Shown here: positions 46,301 through 58,500 of the stretch, in pieces
Layout: each line of letters begins with the position of its first letter
Numbering within the stretch: the first letter of the stretch is position 1
Assembly: GCA_964036665.1 (NCBI GenBank)
Contig: OZ038530.1
Location: 16,080,001 to 16,144,000 of the forward strand
DNA from: Gordius sp. MW1
Lineage: Eukaryota > Nematomorpha > Gordioida > Gordea > Gordiidae
DNA length: 64,000 nt
Direction of reading: 5' to 3'
Made by a program: the position numbers and the translations under genes
Notes under the pieces: model-generated
What the model was told of the DNA's origin: nothing
Seen by the model: the letters and a program-made list of their open reading frames with translations, nothing else
Database searches by the model: none

Positions 46301-47376
46301 CAAAAACTAGTTAAATTAACAAAAATTAAAAGTAAACAAAACAAGACATTCGGTGCGTGACAAGACATTCGGTGTAGCACAAGACATTCGGTGTAGCACG
46401 CCGAATAGGCGAACAAACAAAATGGAAAGTGAGCCCATAAATTGCATAGCAATTAAAATGGGAAGCGAGCCCATAAATTGCATAGCATTTAATTAAATAG
46501 GGGCGCAGGGACCCATATCAGTAGATGCATAGGCCCTTGTAGTGGAGGGCATATGGTAATTATCAATGTTAACCTATTCAAAAACAAAAAAAATTTCGAT
46601 TTATTTGGCCAATGGTCATTTTTTCAATGGTCAGTAGCCTACGGACGGTCAAAAAGTCATATTATCAATGGTATTAACAAGAACAAAATATTAATTTAAT
46701 TAAATATATACATTGGAGGGTAAACGGACGGACATCAACAGACAACGGATAACCAAAAACGAGCCCATAAATTGCATAGCAATTAATTAAGTGTATTATG
46801 CTGATTATCTTTAAGTTTAAACATATTAGCATATTTTGGAAATGGAAAAATTTTCATGCATGATGGGCTTGCTACATTTATGCTTGATTCTTTTATTTCC
46901 ATAACTCACTATCATATTAAAGTGTTACATATAAGCAGTGAGAAAAGAAAAGGGTAAAAAATTGGATAAGGTGTGCTATGACAACCAATACAATAATACA
47001 AATTAATAATTAAAATTAATTAACTAATTTAATATATTTTAATGAAAATTAATTGTAATTAGATCATTATATGTGATTAAACTTACGATAGCAAAGATAG
47101 GATTAAAAGTGTTTGAAATATTAAGATAGTAACGGGAGATGACAATATTCAACGCTTAATTAAATATATTATCATTATTTAAATATTATATTGTAACTCT
47201 TTAATCAAATTACCTGTCTGTGTTTTTAATCTTCTAATCTTATTCAAAACTTCAATCGTTTTAGTGTTTTTCTATAGTTTATTTATTAAGCGACGTGTTC
47301 AAAAGTGTAAAGATTAATCGTTGATTGATAAAGTAAATACGTGAATAATGTGAAGTATCGCGGTTATATTATTAAT
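46300..47376. other. Mixed repeat fragments within the composite insert
   Basis: Three short repeats of ACAAGACATTCGGTG lie at 46340-46400. Several GAGCCCATAAATTGCATAGC words follow, then a CCAATGG unit at about 46608 preceded by the same GTGGAGGGCATA block as at 36540. The region 46800-47376 is plain AT-rich DNA. Confidence 0.5.
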
Positions 47377-47600
47377 TGCTATGCAATTTATGGGCTCGTT
47401 TTTTGGTTGTCCGTTGTCCGTTGTCCGTTGTCTACCCTCCCTATCTATTTGCATTGGGTATATTAGATTAGGTTATCGATTTTTTAAATTAATGCATGAG
47501 AAAGAGGTGCCCCACCCCTCATCTCTATCTCCCTCGCTGTGTTATTTTTTAAATTAATGCATAAGAGGTGCCCCACCCCTCATCTCTCTCTCCCTAGCTT
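47377..47600 (+). repeat. Repeat block A, inverted at 49380-49608
   Basis: Contains TTGCTATGCAATTTATGGGC, several GTCCGTTGTCCGTTG words and two AGAGGTGCCCCACCCCTCAT blocks. The reverse complement occupies 49380-49608. The two copies are not placed symmetrically about the larger inverted repeat, so the composite was rearranged or built by separate insertions. Confidence 0.85.
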
Positions 47601-47631
47601 TCGGGCGGGGTCGGGTTTTAATTGCTACGTT

Positions 47632-48810
47632 AAAAAACTCAGGCCTTCGGCCCTCGTGGGAAGGGGGAGAAGGGAAGGGAAGAGGGGAAGGGAAGGGGGG
47701 ACGACTCATCTGTACTTCGTATAAATGTATCATAATTGCTATGCAATTTATGGGCGAGAAAGGTGGAAAGGGGCGAGAATGCCTATAGGGGGGTATTAAA
47801 TACCTAATGATTAATTAATTATTTGTACAATTTTCCATTATAGGCAAAATGTAATAAAGGCAAAATGTAATATAGGCAAGGGTTAGGGTTAGATTTAGTG
47901 TTTGCATCTAGTTGCGTATTACATTAGTTTTTATGGCCTTTAGTGATTATGGGTCTAACAAACATTATATTATAAAACAACACAATGTTAAGAATTTGCA
48001 GAATTGTTGGGAGAAATTTTTTGTTGAATTTGAACAATTTTTAATTAAAAAAATCAAAAATTTGGCCAATGGTCACTTTTTCGCTATTGGTCAGTACCAA
48101 CAGATACTCTATAAGTCAATGATAGCCAAAAAAACGGAAAAAAAATTTTTGATGCTCACTTTGGCCAATGGTCATTTTTTTCCATTGGTCAGTAGCCAGC
48201 ACACGGTAAAAGTGGATATATATTCATAAAAGTAAAAAAAAACGAAAAAAAAATTTCGAATCACATTTTGGCCAATGGTCATTTTTTTTATTGGTCAGCA
48301 GCCAGGACACGGTAAAAGTGGATAAAAATTCATAATAGTCAAAAAAAACGAAAAAAAAGTTTTAGAATCACATTTTGGCCAATGGTCATTTTATTCCATT
48401 GGTCAGCAGCCAGCGGACGGCCAAAAAGTCATAATAGCAATGGTAGGAACAGGAACAATCATAATAGTCAAAAAAAAACGAAAAGAATAATTTCGATTCA
48501 CATTTTGGCCAATGGGCATTTTTACAATCGGTCAGGAGCCAGCGGACGGCCAAAAAGTCATAATAGCAATGGTAGTAACAGGATCAATCATAATAGTCAA
48601 AAAAAACGAAAAAATAAACTCGGATTCACATATTGGCCAATGGTCATTTTTTTCATTGGTCAGCAGCCAGCGGACGGCCAAAAAGTCTTATTATCAATGA
48701 TAGTAACAAGAACAATCATAAGAGTCAAAAAAACTCCGGGATTCTAACCCAAAAACTAGTTAAATTGCATAGCAATTAAAAGTAAACAACTTTTATTTAT
48801 GTTTATTATA
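47632..48810 (+). repeat. Left arm of a 1.17-kb inverted repeat
   Basis: Runs from AACTCAGGCCTTCGGCCCTC through AGGGTTAGGGTTAG and six CCAATGG units to AACAACTTTTATTTATGTTT. Its reverse complement occupies 49617-50781. Similarity is high over the entire arm, including a 105-codon ORF at 47912-48229 that is a by-product. Confidence 0.92.
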
Positions 48811-49616
48811 AAACATTGGTCAGCAGCCAGCGGACGGCCGAAAAGTCATAATAGCAATGGTAGAAACAGGAACAATCATAATAGTCAAAAAAAACGAAAA
48901 AAATAATTTCGATTCACATTTTGGCCAATGGTCATTTTTTTCATTGGTCAGCAGCCAGCGGACGGCCAAAAATTCTTATTATCAATGATAGTAACAAGAA
49001 CAATCATAAGAGTCAAAAAAAACTCCGGGACTCTAACCCCAAAACTAGTTAAATTGCATAGCAATTAAAAAGTAAACAACTTTTATTTATGTTTATTATA
49101 TAACTAGTTAAATTGCATAGCATTAAAAGTAAACAACTTTTATCTATGTTTATTATACAAAAACTAGTTAAATTGCATAGCAATTAAAAGTAAACAACTT
49201 TAATTTATGTTTAATATATAACTAGTTAAATTGCATAGCAATTAAAAGTAGCAATTAAAAGTAAACAACTTTTATTTATGTTTATTATATAACTAGTTAA
49301 ATTGCATAGCAATTAAAAGTAAACAACTTTTATTTATGTTTTCTATATAACAGATAATTTAGCAAATCTTATATATAACACACCGAGGGATATAGAGATG
49401 AGGGGTGGGGCACCTCTTATGCATTAATTTAAAAAATAACACAGCGAGGGAGATAGAGATGAGGGGTGGGGCACCTCTTTCTCATGCATTAATTTAAAAA
49501 ATCGATAACCTAATATACCCAATGCAAATAGATAGGGAGGACAACGGACAACGGACATCAACGGACAACGGACAACCAAAAACGAGCCCATAAATTGCAT
49601 AGCAATTAACTATTAT
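48811..49616. repeat. Loop of the inverted repeat with ~60-bp tandem units
   Basis: Starts with two CCAATGG-type units (one partial). From about 49045 to 49370 come five copies of a ~58-70-bp unit built on TTAAATTGCATAGCAATTAA plus AAGTAAACAACTTTTATTTA. Block A in reverse orientation follows (49380-49608). Confidence 0.85.
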
Positions 49617-50781
49617 ATAATAAACATAAATAAAAGTTGTTTACTTTTAATTGCTATGCAATTTAACTAGTTTTTGGGTTAGAATCCCGGAGTTTTTTTT
49701 GACTCTTATGATTGTTCTTGTTACTATCATTGATAATAAGACTTTTTGGCCGTCCGCTGGCTGCTGACCAATGAAAAAAATGACCATTGGCCAAAATGTG
49801 AATCCGAGTTTATTTTTTCGTTTTTTTTTGACTATTATGATTGTTCCTGTTACTACCATTGCTATTATGACTTTTTGGCCATCCGCTGGCATCTGATTGA
49901 TGGAAAAAATGACCATTGGCTAAAATGTGAATCGAAATTATTTTTTTCGTTTTTTTTGACTATTATGATTGTTCCTGTTCCTACCATTGCTATTATGACT
50001 TATTGGCCGTCCGCTGGCTGCTGACCAATGGAATAAAATAACCATTGGCCAAAATGTGATTCAAAAACTTTTTTTCGTTTTTTTGACTATTATGAATTTA
50101 TATCCACTTTTACCGTGTCCTGACTGCTGACCAATGGAAAAAAATGACCATTGGCCAAAATGTGATTTGAAAATTTTTTTTTCTTTTTTTTTACTCTTAT
50201 GAATTTATATCCACTTTTACCGTGTGCTGGCTGTTGACCAATGGAAAAAAATGACCATTGGCCAAAGTGAGCATCAAAATTTCTTTTTCCGTTTTTTTGG
50301 CTATCATTGACTTATAGAGTATCTGTTGGTATCGACCAATAGAGAAAAAATGACCATTGGCCAAATTTTTTGATTTTTTTAATTAAAAATTGTTCAAATT
50401 CAACAAAAAATTTCTCCCAACAATTCTGCAAATTCTTAACATTGTGATGTTTTATAATATAATGTTTGTTAGACTCATAATCACTAAAGGCCATAAAAAC
50501 TAATGTAATACGCAACTAGATGCAAACACTAAATCTAACCACAACCCTTGCCTATATTACATTTTGCCTATAAATGGAATATTTGTATAAATAATTAAAT
50601 AATCATTAGGTATTTAATACCCCCCTATAGGCATTATCGCCCTTTCCCACCTTTCTCGCCCATAAATTGCATAGCAAATATGATACATTTATACGAAGTA
50701 CAGATGAGTCGTACCCCCTTCCCTTCCCCTCTTCCCTTCCCTTCTCCCCCTTCCCACGAGGGCCGAAGGCCCGAGTTTTTT
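49617..50781 (-). repeat. Right arm of the 1.17-kb inverted repeat
   Basis: Reverse complement of 47632-48810, including six CCAATGG units at about 49770-50370 and the terminal CCACGAGGGCCGAAGGCCCG. It ends exactly where the BED-type hAT resumes. Confidence 0.92.
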
Positions 50782-51082
50782 ATTGTCTATCGATAACCAA
50801 TTTCCCGCCTTGTTGTCTCCACTAGGAACATAGATGTATGTTATATATAGTAAATCAGTAGAAATTTAATTTGTGAAATAAGCGATATAATACAATTTCG
50901 AATAAATTAATAAATTGTAAAACTCTTAATGTGCGCAAAACAGGAGCGCAATTGTGCACCCGCACCGACTTAATCAGGTGAGCGCACCCGCACTCGCTCT
51001 TCGTTATAAAAAAGTGCGCGCACCAACACGTCCCACCCTAAATCCGGTGCGCGCACGACGTGCCCGCACCTTAACAACTCTG

Positions 51083-53504
51083 AATTATCATCCCTACCCC
51101 TCCCTCTCGTAACTACTGCATAAGCATAGCATAGAAGCGCTTCCCTTTACAAAATAATATTTAGGCATAGACTAATAAAACCTATGTATTTAGGGAAGGT
51201 GGGGTTGAAACGGGATTGCGTCGAATGGAACAGGCATGGCTCCGGGGTGGAGCGGGAGTGGAGCAATGAGACCAAATGTTCATCTTTACTATTTGGGTGT
51301 GATAATTTTGGAGCAAAACTAGCAAATAAAGGGTAATGCGAAATTTCAGGAATATAAATATATTCATAGAAATTAAATTCTGTTACAGATGGCGCTAATC
51401 GAATATCATTTGCATTCATAGTAGTGGTAATAGAAATTTTTGATTTGAAATAAAGCTTTTTATATATTCATTATAAAATATCATATTCCTTAAATTTGTT
51501 TTTAAAGAATTGATAATAATTAATAACCCAATAAAAAATTGCTTAGCGACTAATATAATTATGTAATACAATCCTTTGAACAATATAGAAGTGTGTTGGT
51601 TGGATTGATAAATTCAAATGCAAGAGTTAATTAAGAATAATCATAATATAATTTTTTAATTCTACCAAAAGCCAATTTAATATAATACCAATCCTTTGAA
51701 TAATATAGAATTTGTGTTAAATAATGGTTATGTTAACATTCCCATTATTTAACACAAATCTATGCTTAGCGACTGTATTTCTTTCAAATATTTTAATATA
51801 AAATACTATACCGTATGTATGAAAACCCCAAGGTGACCTGACCCAACCTAAAGGATGGGGCTTGGGATTCCTTCCAAACTTTTGGGGCTAGAGTTAAAAT
51901 ATAGCCCAAAATTTGAGGTTTAGGTTTTGAAAAAACCTTAGGTGTTTGAAAAACCTAAGCCTAACTTAAATAGGTTTAGGTTCAGGTATATTTTTTAAAA
52001 ACCCGAGGTTTAAAAAGTGAACAAATTATTGTGCTCAGTCTTTAATTCAATTTTTGCTCAGTAGAATAATCAATTGCTCATTAGAATAATTAAATGCTCG
52101 GTAAAATAACCATATATGAAAAAAGATAATTTTGGAAAGGTCAAATTATTTTTGATAAATGTCATTTAGTCTCTTTGCTTTTCAACCATTTCATATTAAT
52201 TGCTATGCAATTTATGGGCTTCGTTTTGGTTGTGCGTCCTGTCCCATTTGTAATTTTTCAATAATTGCTGAGGAAACTTATACGGGTTTTTTATGGCTGT
52301 GGACTTATGCTTCTGTAAATGATTTTTATTTTGCTTTCGCAAATAAAATAGCTAATGACCGTTCATTGCGTTAATTGAGATGGTATGGAATTTGAGTGAG
52401 ATTTTATAAAGAAAATTGATTATAAGATTACGTTTATTAGTTTTTAAAATTTTTTAACGAGTGTTTAATTTCTTTTATAGACTTGTAATAAAGCTTATCT
52501 AAATATTAAAATGATTGATTAAACGTTTCTAGATTTTAAAGGGTATGAATGGCATGGATTATGTTATTAACACTTATATTGAAACGAGCGTTGAGATATT
52601 GATAGGAAAATGCAATTTAATAACCATTGTTAATTTAATTAAACAATTATCAATTAAGAAAACATTATAAAAATACACCTTGGTTTATATGTTAAAATAT
52701 ACAACTAAAGTTTTTAACGGGTTTGGCCCGGTTCGAGCCCTCTGGGTGATAGTACAACCCGGCGTTTTATTTGAGATGCCCATCCAAGCCTCTCTAACCA
52801 ACACTACCACCAATTGTATATTCTCTATCCTTCTCCATATGGTCTATCTTAACAGCATCCTTCTTCAAAATGTAATTCATTTATATTTAATTTAATTTTT
52901 GTCTCTCGTACCAAAGGCAAATTTAGGCGCCATTTAAAATCATTTAATACAACAAGATCACGGAAACAATTTGAAAACAACCATTTTAATTAATACCGAA
53001 ACTTATTTTGAAATAAAAACCTTAGAATCTTTCTTCATTAGAAGGTTAAACCCAACACTGAATGAAGACAAGTGTAAAGAGAACCTGTATTCATTCTTAC
53101 ATTACAATATTAACCTACCTATAGAACGTTCCATTTAATTGTATTGTATTATTTTATTTTATTTATTAATTCAATTTGCTTTAATCTGACGATGTCCTTG
53201 GATAAGACGAGATATTATTATAATAATTATAATTATTTTTCAACTTCCTCTAATACTCCTGTTAATAAATCTCTTAAAAGTAATTCATTTATGTTTATAT
53301 TAGTTTAGGGGTTTTTTGGTATTTGGTTTTTGATAATTAGGGAGTTTTTATTCAGGTCAATGCTATTACTAAAGGTATGTCTTGTTAGCATAAATTCGTA
53401 TATGCTTTTAAGCTAACATTACGTAACTCATTTTATCAAAAATCCTTACACTTCACCTAATGTAAACATTCGCGCTAATCAAATTTAACGCATTACCTTT
53501 CAAC
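51083..53504. other. Intergenic, decayed repeats only
   Basis: At 51830-52010 an ACCTAAGCCTAACTTAAATA / AGGTTTAGGTTCAGG tract resembles an old hAT subterminal array. At 52195 a TTGCTATGCAATTTATGGGC word recurs. At 52720 a GGCCCGG-type patch is present. ORFs at 51147-51419, 52159-52374 and 52680-52895 have no domain evidence. Confidence 0.4.
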
Positions 53505-53508
53505 TAAT

Positions 53509-54933
53509 GGGCCATTCCATGTCGATTCGTCAAAAAAAGACAATTTTCGACCGACCATCTCAGATCAGGATAATTTTTGGTCAAGATGTAGGCCTAATTT
53601 ATTAGATTAATTTCTGAAAGTTTTAGCCATTTTGGGCCAATACTTTTTAAGTTATGGACGTTTAAAGGGCCAAAATCACGTTCGGGAGCGTTTTATGGAT
53701 TTTACTCTTTTTGTCATATTTTTGAAAGTAATCGCGTTATTAATTTAACCAAAAACCTCAAACCTTTGCGGTTAATTTTTGTGGTCAAATTAGTGAAAAA
53801 TCCTCCGGTATATGAAATCACCAATTTCACAATGTGAACTCCTTTATGACCCATAATCATATTTCAATCATAAAAAGTTTGGAAGCGGCTACGAGATGGA
53901 CAAAAATTCGAAAAATTGCATTTCCAACAAAAATATTTATAGATGGTGGTATAACCAATTATCACAAGAACATATTATGGTGTTTGTTTTTTATGAAATT
54001 GCAAAAAATGTATTGTAAATAAATAATATTGGATTAAAAATCAACTTAAATTTTGAACTTTTATCTACGCGATGGGCAAGTAACCGAGTTTGAAAATAAC
54101 TTTAGGTTTTATTAAAATAAAAAATGGTCACAACTAGCAAGAAATTTTTTTAAAATACCTTTCATCCTGCATAAATTTTTTTTAGCAGGGATTATCAGTA
54201 CAAAATAAAAATATATGAGCAATTTTGCCATCATATTAGTATTTATTTATTATTTCAACATATTAATTTTAGCATACCCCTATATCATTTAAGTTAAAAT
54301 TCAGCCAATTGTGTAGAAAAAAATATCAAATTTAAGTTTATTTTTATTCCAATATTATTTATTTACCATATATTCTTAATAGATTTTGTAATTTGATAAA
54401 AAATAAACACCATAATATGTTCTTGTGATAATTGATTATACCGCCATCTATAAATATTTTTGTTGGAAATGCAATTTTTCGAATTTTTGTCCATCTCGTA
54501 GCCGCTTCCAAACTTTTTAAGATTGAATTATGATAATGGGCCATAAAGGAGTTCACATTGTGAAATAGGTGATTTCATATACCGGAGATATGTTTTTATG
54601 ATTTTTCACTAATTTTACCACAAAAAATTAACCGCAAAAGTTTGAGATTTTTGGTTAAATTATTTCGTTAGAGAATTTTTTTAGGAACAAAATGCAGCAA
54701 AATTTGAGTGAATAACATAATTACTTTCAAAAATATGACGAAAAGAGTAAAATCCATAAAACGCTCCCGAACGTGATTTTGGCCTTTTAAACGTCCATAA
54801 CTTAAAAAGTATTGGCCCAAAATGGCTAAAACTTTCAGAAATTAATCTAATAAATGAGACCTACACCCTCACCAAAAATCATCCTGATCTGAACTGGTCG
54901 GTCGAAACGTTTCGATTTGTCATGGAGTGGCCC
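53509..54933. mobile_element. Palindromic element, GGGCCATTCCATG family, copy 1
   Basis: A 1,425-bp element with ends GGGCCATTCCATGTCGATTC and, inward from the right, GGGCCACTCCATGACAAATC. Flanks carry a 4-bp duplication TAAT (53505-53508 and 54934-54937). Left and right halves of about 650-700 bp are near-complete inverted copies around an AT-rich centre near 54200-54280. The mirrored ORFs at 53834-54022 (+) and 54359-54556 (-) are the same sequence read from the two arms. Confidence 0.88.
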
Positions 54934-54937
54934 TAAT

Positions 54938-55532
54938 CAAGCTTACGCGCACATTTGCCCTGGTGCACAAAAACTACCTACCCCTCGCGCCATTTATACA
55001 ACAGGAAGGCTCGTGGAAAAAAGACAAACTTGCTTGAATATTATTGACGATCAATTATTTTACATATTTAATATCTTTATAACATGTCAAAGGCTGCAAT
55101 AAATTGTAGTCAAGTTTAAGATTATTTAGAGCGCCGGGCCTGAAGTGCTCCAAAAAATGGCGAGCTTGAAATTTCGAAGGTCCACTGCTTACTATGTCTC
55201 GATAAAAGAAGGCTTCGATTTCTCTATTAAATAAAACAACTATTTCCTAACTTGTAAAAGAATATGAACTAAACGCTTTTATAAAAGCCATCGAGGACAA
55301 CATCTAATAGATGCCAACTTAATCCAGCGGATTCGTAAAATTATAATAAGCTAAGTAATTGTGTACTTTAATTTATTATTAGGAAAAAGCATACATATTC
55401 TATATATTATAAATAAAATCTATACTTTCTAACAAAAACGCGTATTCAAAATATATAAAAGGGATCAAATGAGCCAGAGTAGATAAAAACGCAATCTTAA
55501 TACTAATTTCAGAGATGTTAGTTGCTTTGCTA
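54938..55532. other. 3' flank of paralogue 2
   Basis: No gene was recognised. Around 55190-55300, CTTACTATG and TTGTAAAAGAATATGAACTA with AAACGC resemble the host-derived part of the 1,701-bp array unit (TCTGTAAAAGATTATGCACT, AAACGC). Confidence 0.4.
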
Positions 55533-58500
55533 TCATATAACTAAAATCCTGATAGCTCTAAGGTATTCTAATTCAGTGGTAATCATAGTGAATTCGTATC
55601 CTTTATCCCTCTCCGTAGATAAATCGTAATTAGAATCCAACAAAATTTCATCTCTTCTAAAAGTAGCTTGTCTCCCATCATCACACAACATAATACCACT
55701 GTGGGAAGCAGGTTTATAATCGTACAATCTACCCTGTAAGTGTAATTATATTTAAAAAATATTATACAAACAATTCTCGATAAAGTTTAATCTAAAATCA
55801 CTTATATTTCAATCATACTAACTGAAATTGCTTTAGCGTGCAAAGTACATGATAAAAAATTAGCGTTTTAAAAAACCAAACGATTTATATCGAGCTTGGC
55901 CGCATTTCCAAACAGAATATTAACCTAAAAAGAGTTAGCTTTCAACTAATATCTTGAATTATAAATTTTTAAGAGGTCGTTGTATCATTTTCAAAACTCA
56001 CTTTATTATTTAAATGTTGAAAAGCGCTATAGATATTTCAATGAATAATGTAACGCTTTCTATGATCTCAAACAAATAAGTTAAGTTTCTCTCCTCTATT
56101 TATCTTAGGAAACCAAGATTTTTTAAAATGCATAATATGTCGGGAAAAATTAATTAATAAGAAGATCACACAATAACGGATATATAATATAAATAATTTC
56201 CGCAATATAATATCTGACTGTGACGCGTGTTTCCTTGGACTTTTCAAAACTTTCCTTCGGCTTGAGCATTAAATCGCAAAGGGCGAAATGGGTGAAATTA
56301 TCGTTAAATTTAACCCTAAATTCCACAACATCTTCAGGGTAGAAGGTGGGCCAATTTACTAAAGACGATCTTTCATATTCTAAAACATGCGCGGAACAAT
56401 CTTCTCTGTGAAAAAATTACAATTTAGTTTGTTAAATCACCTAAAATTTTGCATAGATATAATAATTAAATCTAGTTAAAGGCGATTATAAACTAACACT
56501 TCAAAAAAATGTCTACTTAATCGCTTATTTTATTTGATAAGAAGTATGGGCTTTTAGTTAGTGTACAAATTAAAACAAATATTTGATCGGTTTAAACACA
56601 GAGTCATACTGTGTTTGCTGGTATTTAGAGTTTAATTTTATATTATTTAATAATAATGTGATTTCACTACATGGGATCCGAAAAAGGAGTAAATTACAAT
56701 TTTGCAAGAGTTAAAATTGAAACATGTGAAAAATTGAGGAACCAAAAATAAAAGTTGTGCCAAAAAGTACTCGTTAAAAAATTTAATTAAAAGACGTAAA
56801 CATATTTTTTCTGCCATTCAAAATCATCCAGCAAACTAAAAAACAAATCTAATTATCAAACGAAACCATAAGATCCGATTAATAGTCAATTGGCTATGTT
56901 CATCCAGCTCAGCTAGGCGTCCATGTAGCGTATTATATTAACAAAGGAAATTGTTTCGCAATATTAAATTTTGCTTGATGTAAAAACAATGATTATATGC
57001 CCAAGTCTCTTCAACCTGCCTCCCCCCGGAGATTTCACTAGTCTTTTCAGAGTATAACTTCTTTGGTAAAACACAAAAACAATTACTCTATAGTTATTTT
57101 CCCTTTATTACAGCGCGTTCCCTGGTCCGAAAAATATCTGGCTTCATGAGGAATGAGGACAGTGCCCCTAAAAATTTTCGATTCTAAGTTAGCCACTCGA
57201 CCGTCTCCCAGTAAATTTCTTGGATTAGTCTAGGTAAATACATCAATACAAACTTAAATTTGTAGTTTTGTTCTCGTAGCAATAATACTAATGATTTAAA
57301 ATCTAGCCTACACCTATAACGAAAAAGGCACAAAAATGTTTTACAAATAATCATTTATTTCTACCAAATATTTATAAATTTAGAGACAGACTGATACATG
57401 AGCGTAGACAGGGGATGCCAAAATTCTTAAAATTTATTCTCACTATGGCTTAAATTTCACAAAATTATTATTTCGCTCCTCTCAGTTTTTACTTAAACAA
57501 AGACTTGGTATTCTTATAGCCAAGTACAATTTTAAATCGTTCGCGGATTCTTGGCCAATTTTAGAAAGATCCCCTCGATGATAATATATCAGAATAGTGT
57601 ATTATTTTATTTGACGCATTTTGTCTTTTATATTTCATGTATTTATATTATATTACTGTCAACGGATTTTTAACAAATAAACTTTACAAAAAAAAATCCT
57701 GGCTATGCCCATGGACTCATAGTTTCTGGGGGTATAAAGACTAATAATAGTTAGTGTGGTGTACATAAATCCAGTTAAAACTTCTGAGTGATTATGTAAT
57801 TGAAGTTGTAGGATGTACTTTATCTGAAACAGTGTCCTCAATGCTTGATAAGTCATTGCTTCAAAATCGCGGATAAGATTTGTAGAAGTTTAAGTTTTAC
57901 TTTATTATAACCCAAAAAGAAAGAATCTATTTATTCGTTAAGAGTTCGTATTTATATAAACATAAAATAATTATTTATGTGAATAAATTATAAGGTATTC
58001 AAATATCTAAAATTAAATCATTGTGTATTCAAATGAGGAGCGTGAATAGACCAATATCAAAATTCAAATTGATAAAATCAGGTATCATATAGTATTCAAA
58101 TAAGGTGATTTGCATAAAAGGGAACCATAGATTCAAGCATTATTTATGCAAATTATAATATCAATTTATTAATTTAGTAGTCTATTGTAATCATTGCCTT
58201 GTATATAAAATGTATGCTTTCTATTTATGGGCCATTCCATGTCGATTCGTCAAAAAAAAGACGATTTTCGACCGACATCTCAGATCAGGATAATTTTTAG
58301 CGAGGGTGTGTAGGCCTCATTTATTAGAGTAATTTCTGAAAATTTTAGCCTTTTGCGCCATTACTTTTTAAGTTATGGACGTTTAAAGGGCCAAAATCAC
58401 GTTGGGAGCGTTTTATGGATTTTACTATTTTTGTCATATTTTTGAAAGTAATTGCGTTATTCACTCAAATTTTGGTGCATTTTGGTCCTAAAAAATCCTC

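Larger units (their letters stand above)
36331..50781. mobile_element. Composite foldback-like insertion
   Basis: The termini are inverted copies: AACTCGGGCCTTCGGCCC at the left and its complement at the right. About 170 bp of similarity covers GGGAAGGGG tracts, TTTGCTATGCAATTTATGGG and ATGCCTATAGGGGGGTATTA. The contents are tandem CCAATGG units, a 1.17-kb inverted repeat pair at 47632-50781 and a complete hAT element at 36940-43365. The BED exon of the host hAT is cut at both edges, so the whole block entered one site, possibly in steps. No replication or integrase gene of its own was found. Confidence 0.7.
33743..51082 (-). mobile_element. BED-type hAT element split by a 14.45-kb insert
   Basis: Left end CAGAGATGTTAA and right end read inward CAGAGTTGTTAA. 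Both ends are lined with the same subterminal words CCGGTGCGCGCAC and GCGCACTCGCAC, which ties the two distant ends together. Its own length is about 2.9 kb. Everything from about 36331 to 50781 was inserted later, into the BED zinc-finger exon. No clean 8-bp target duplication is visible. Confidence 0.8.

Noticed and set aside
44209..46314. Multiple 60-90-aa ORFs containing NGHFFPLVSS or SAANGRPK
   Set aside because: By-products of the CCAATGG repeat unit, with the same peptides in several frames and both orientations.
33743..51082. Claim of an 8-bp target duplication for the split BED-type hAT
   Set aside because: Flanking 8-mers ATTAAACC and AATTATCA do not match, so the ends are assigned on shared subterminal words only.
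53834..54556. Two opposing ORFs with nearly the same protein
   Set aside because: They are the two arms of one palindromic element. No domain is present and the same applies at 58550-59408.
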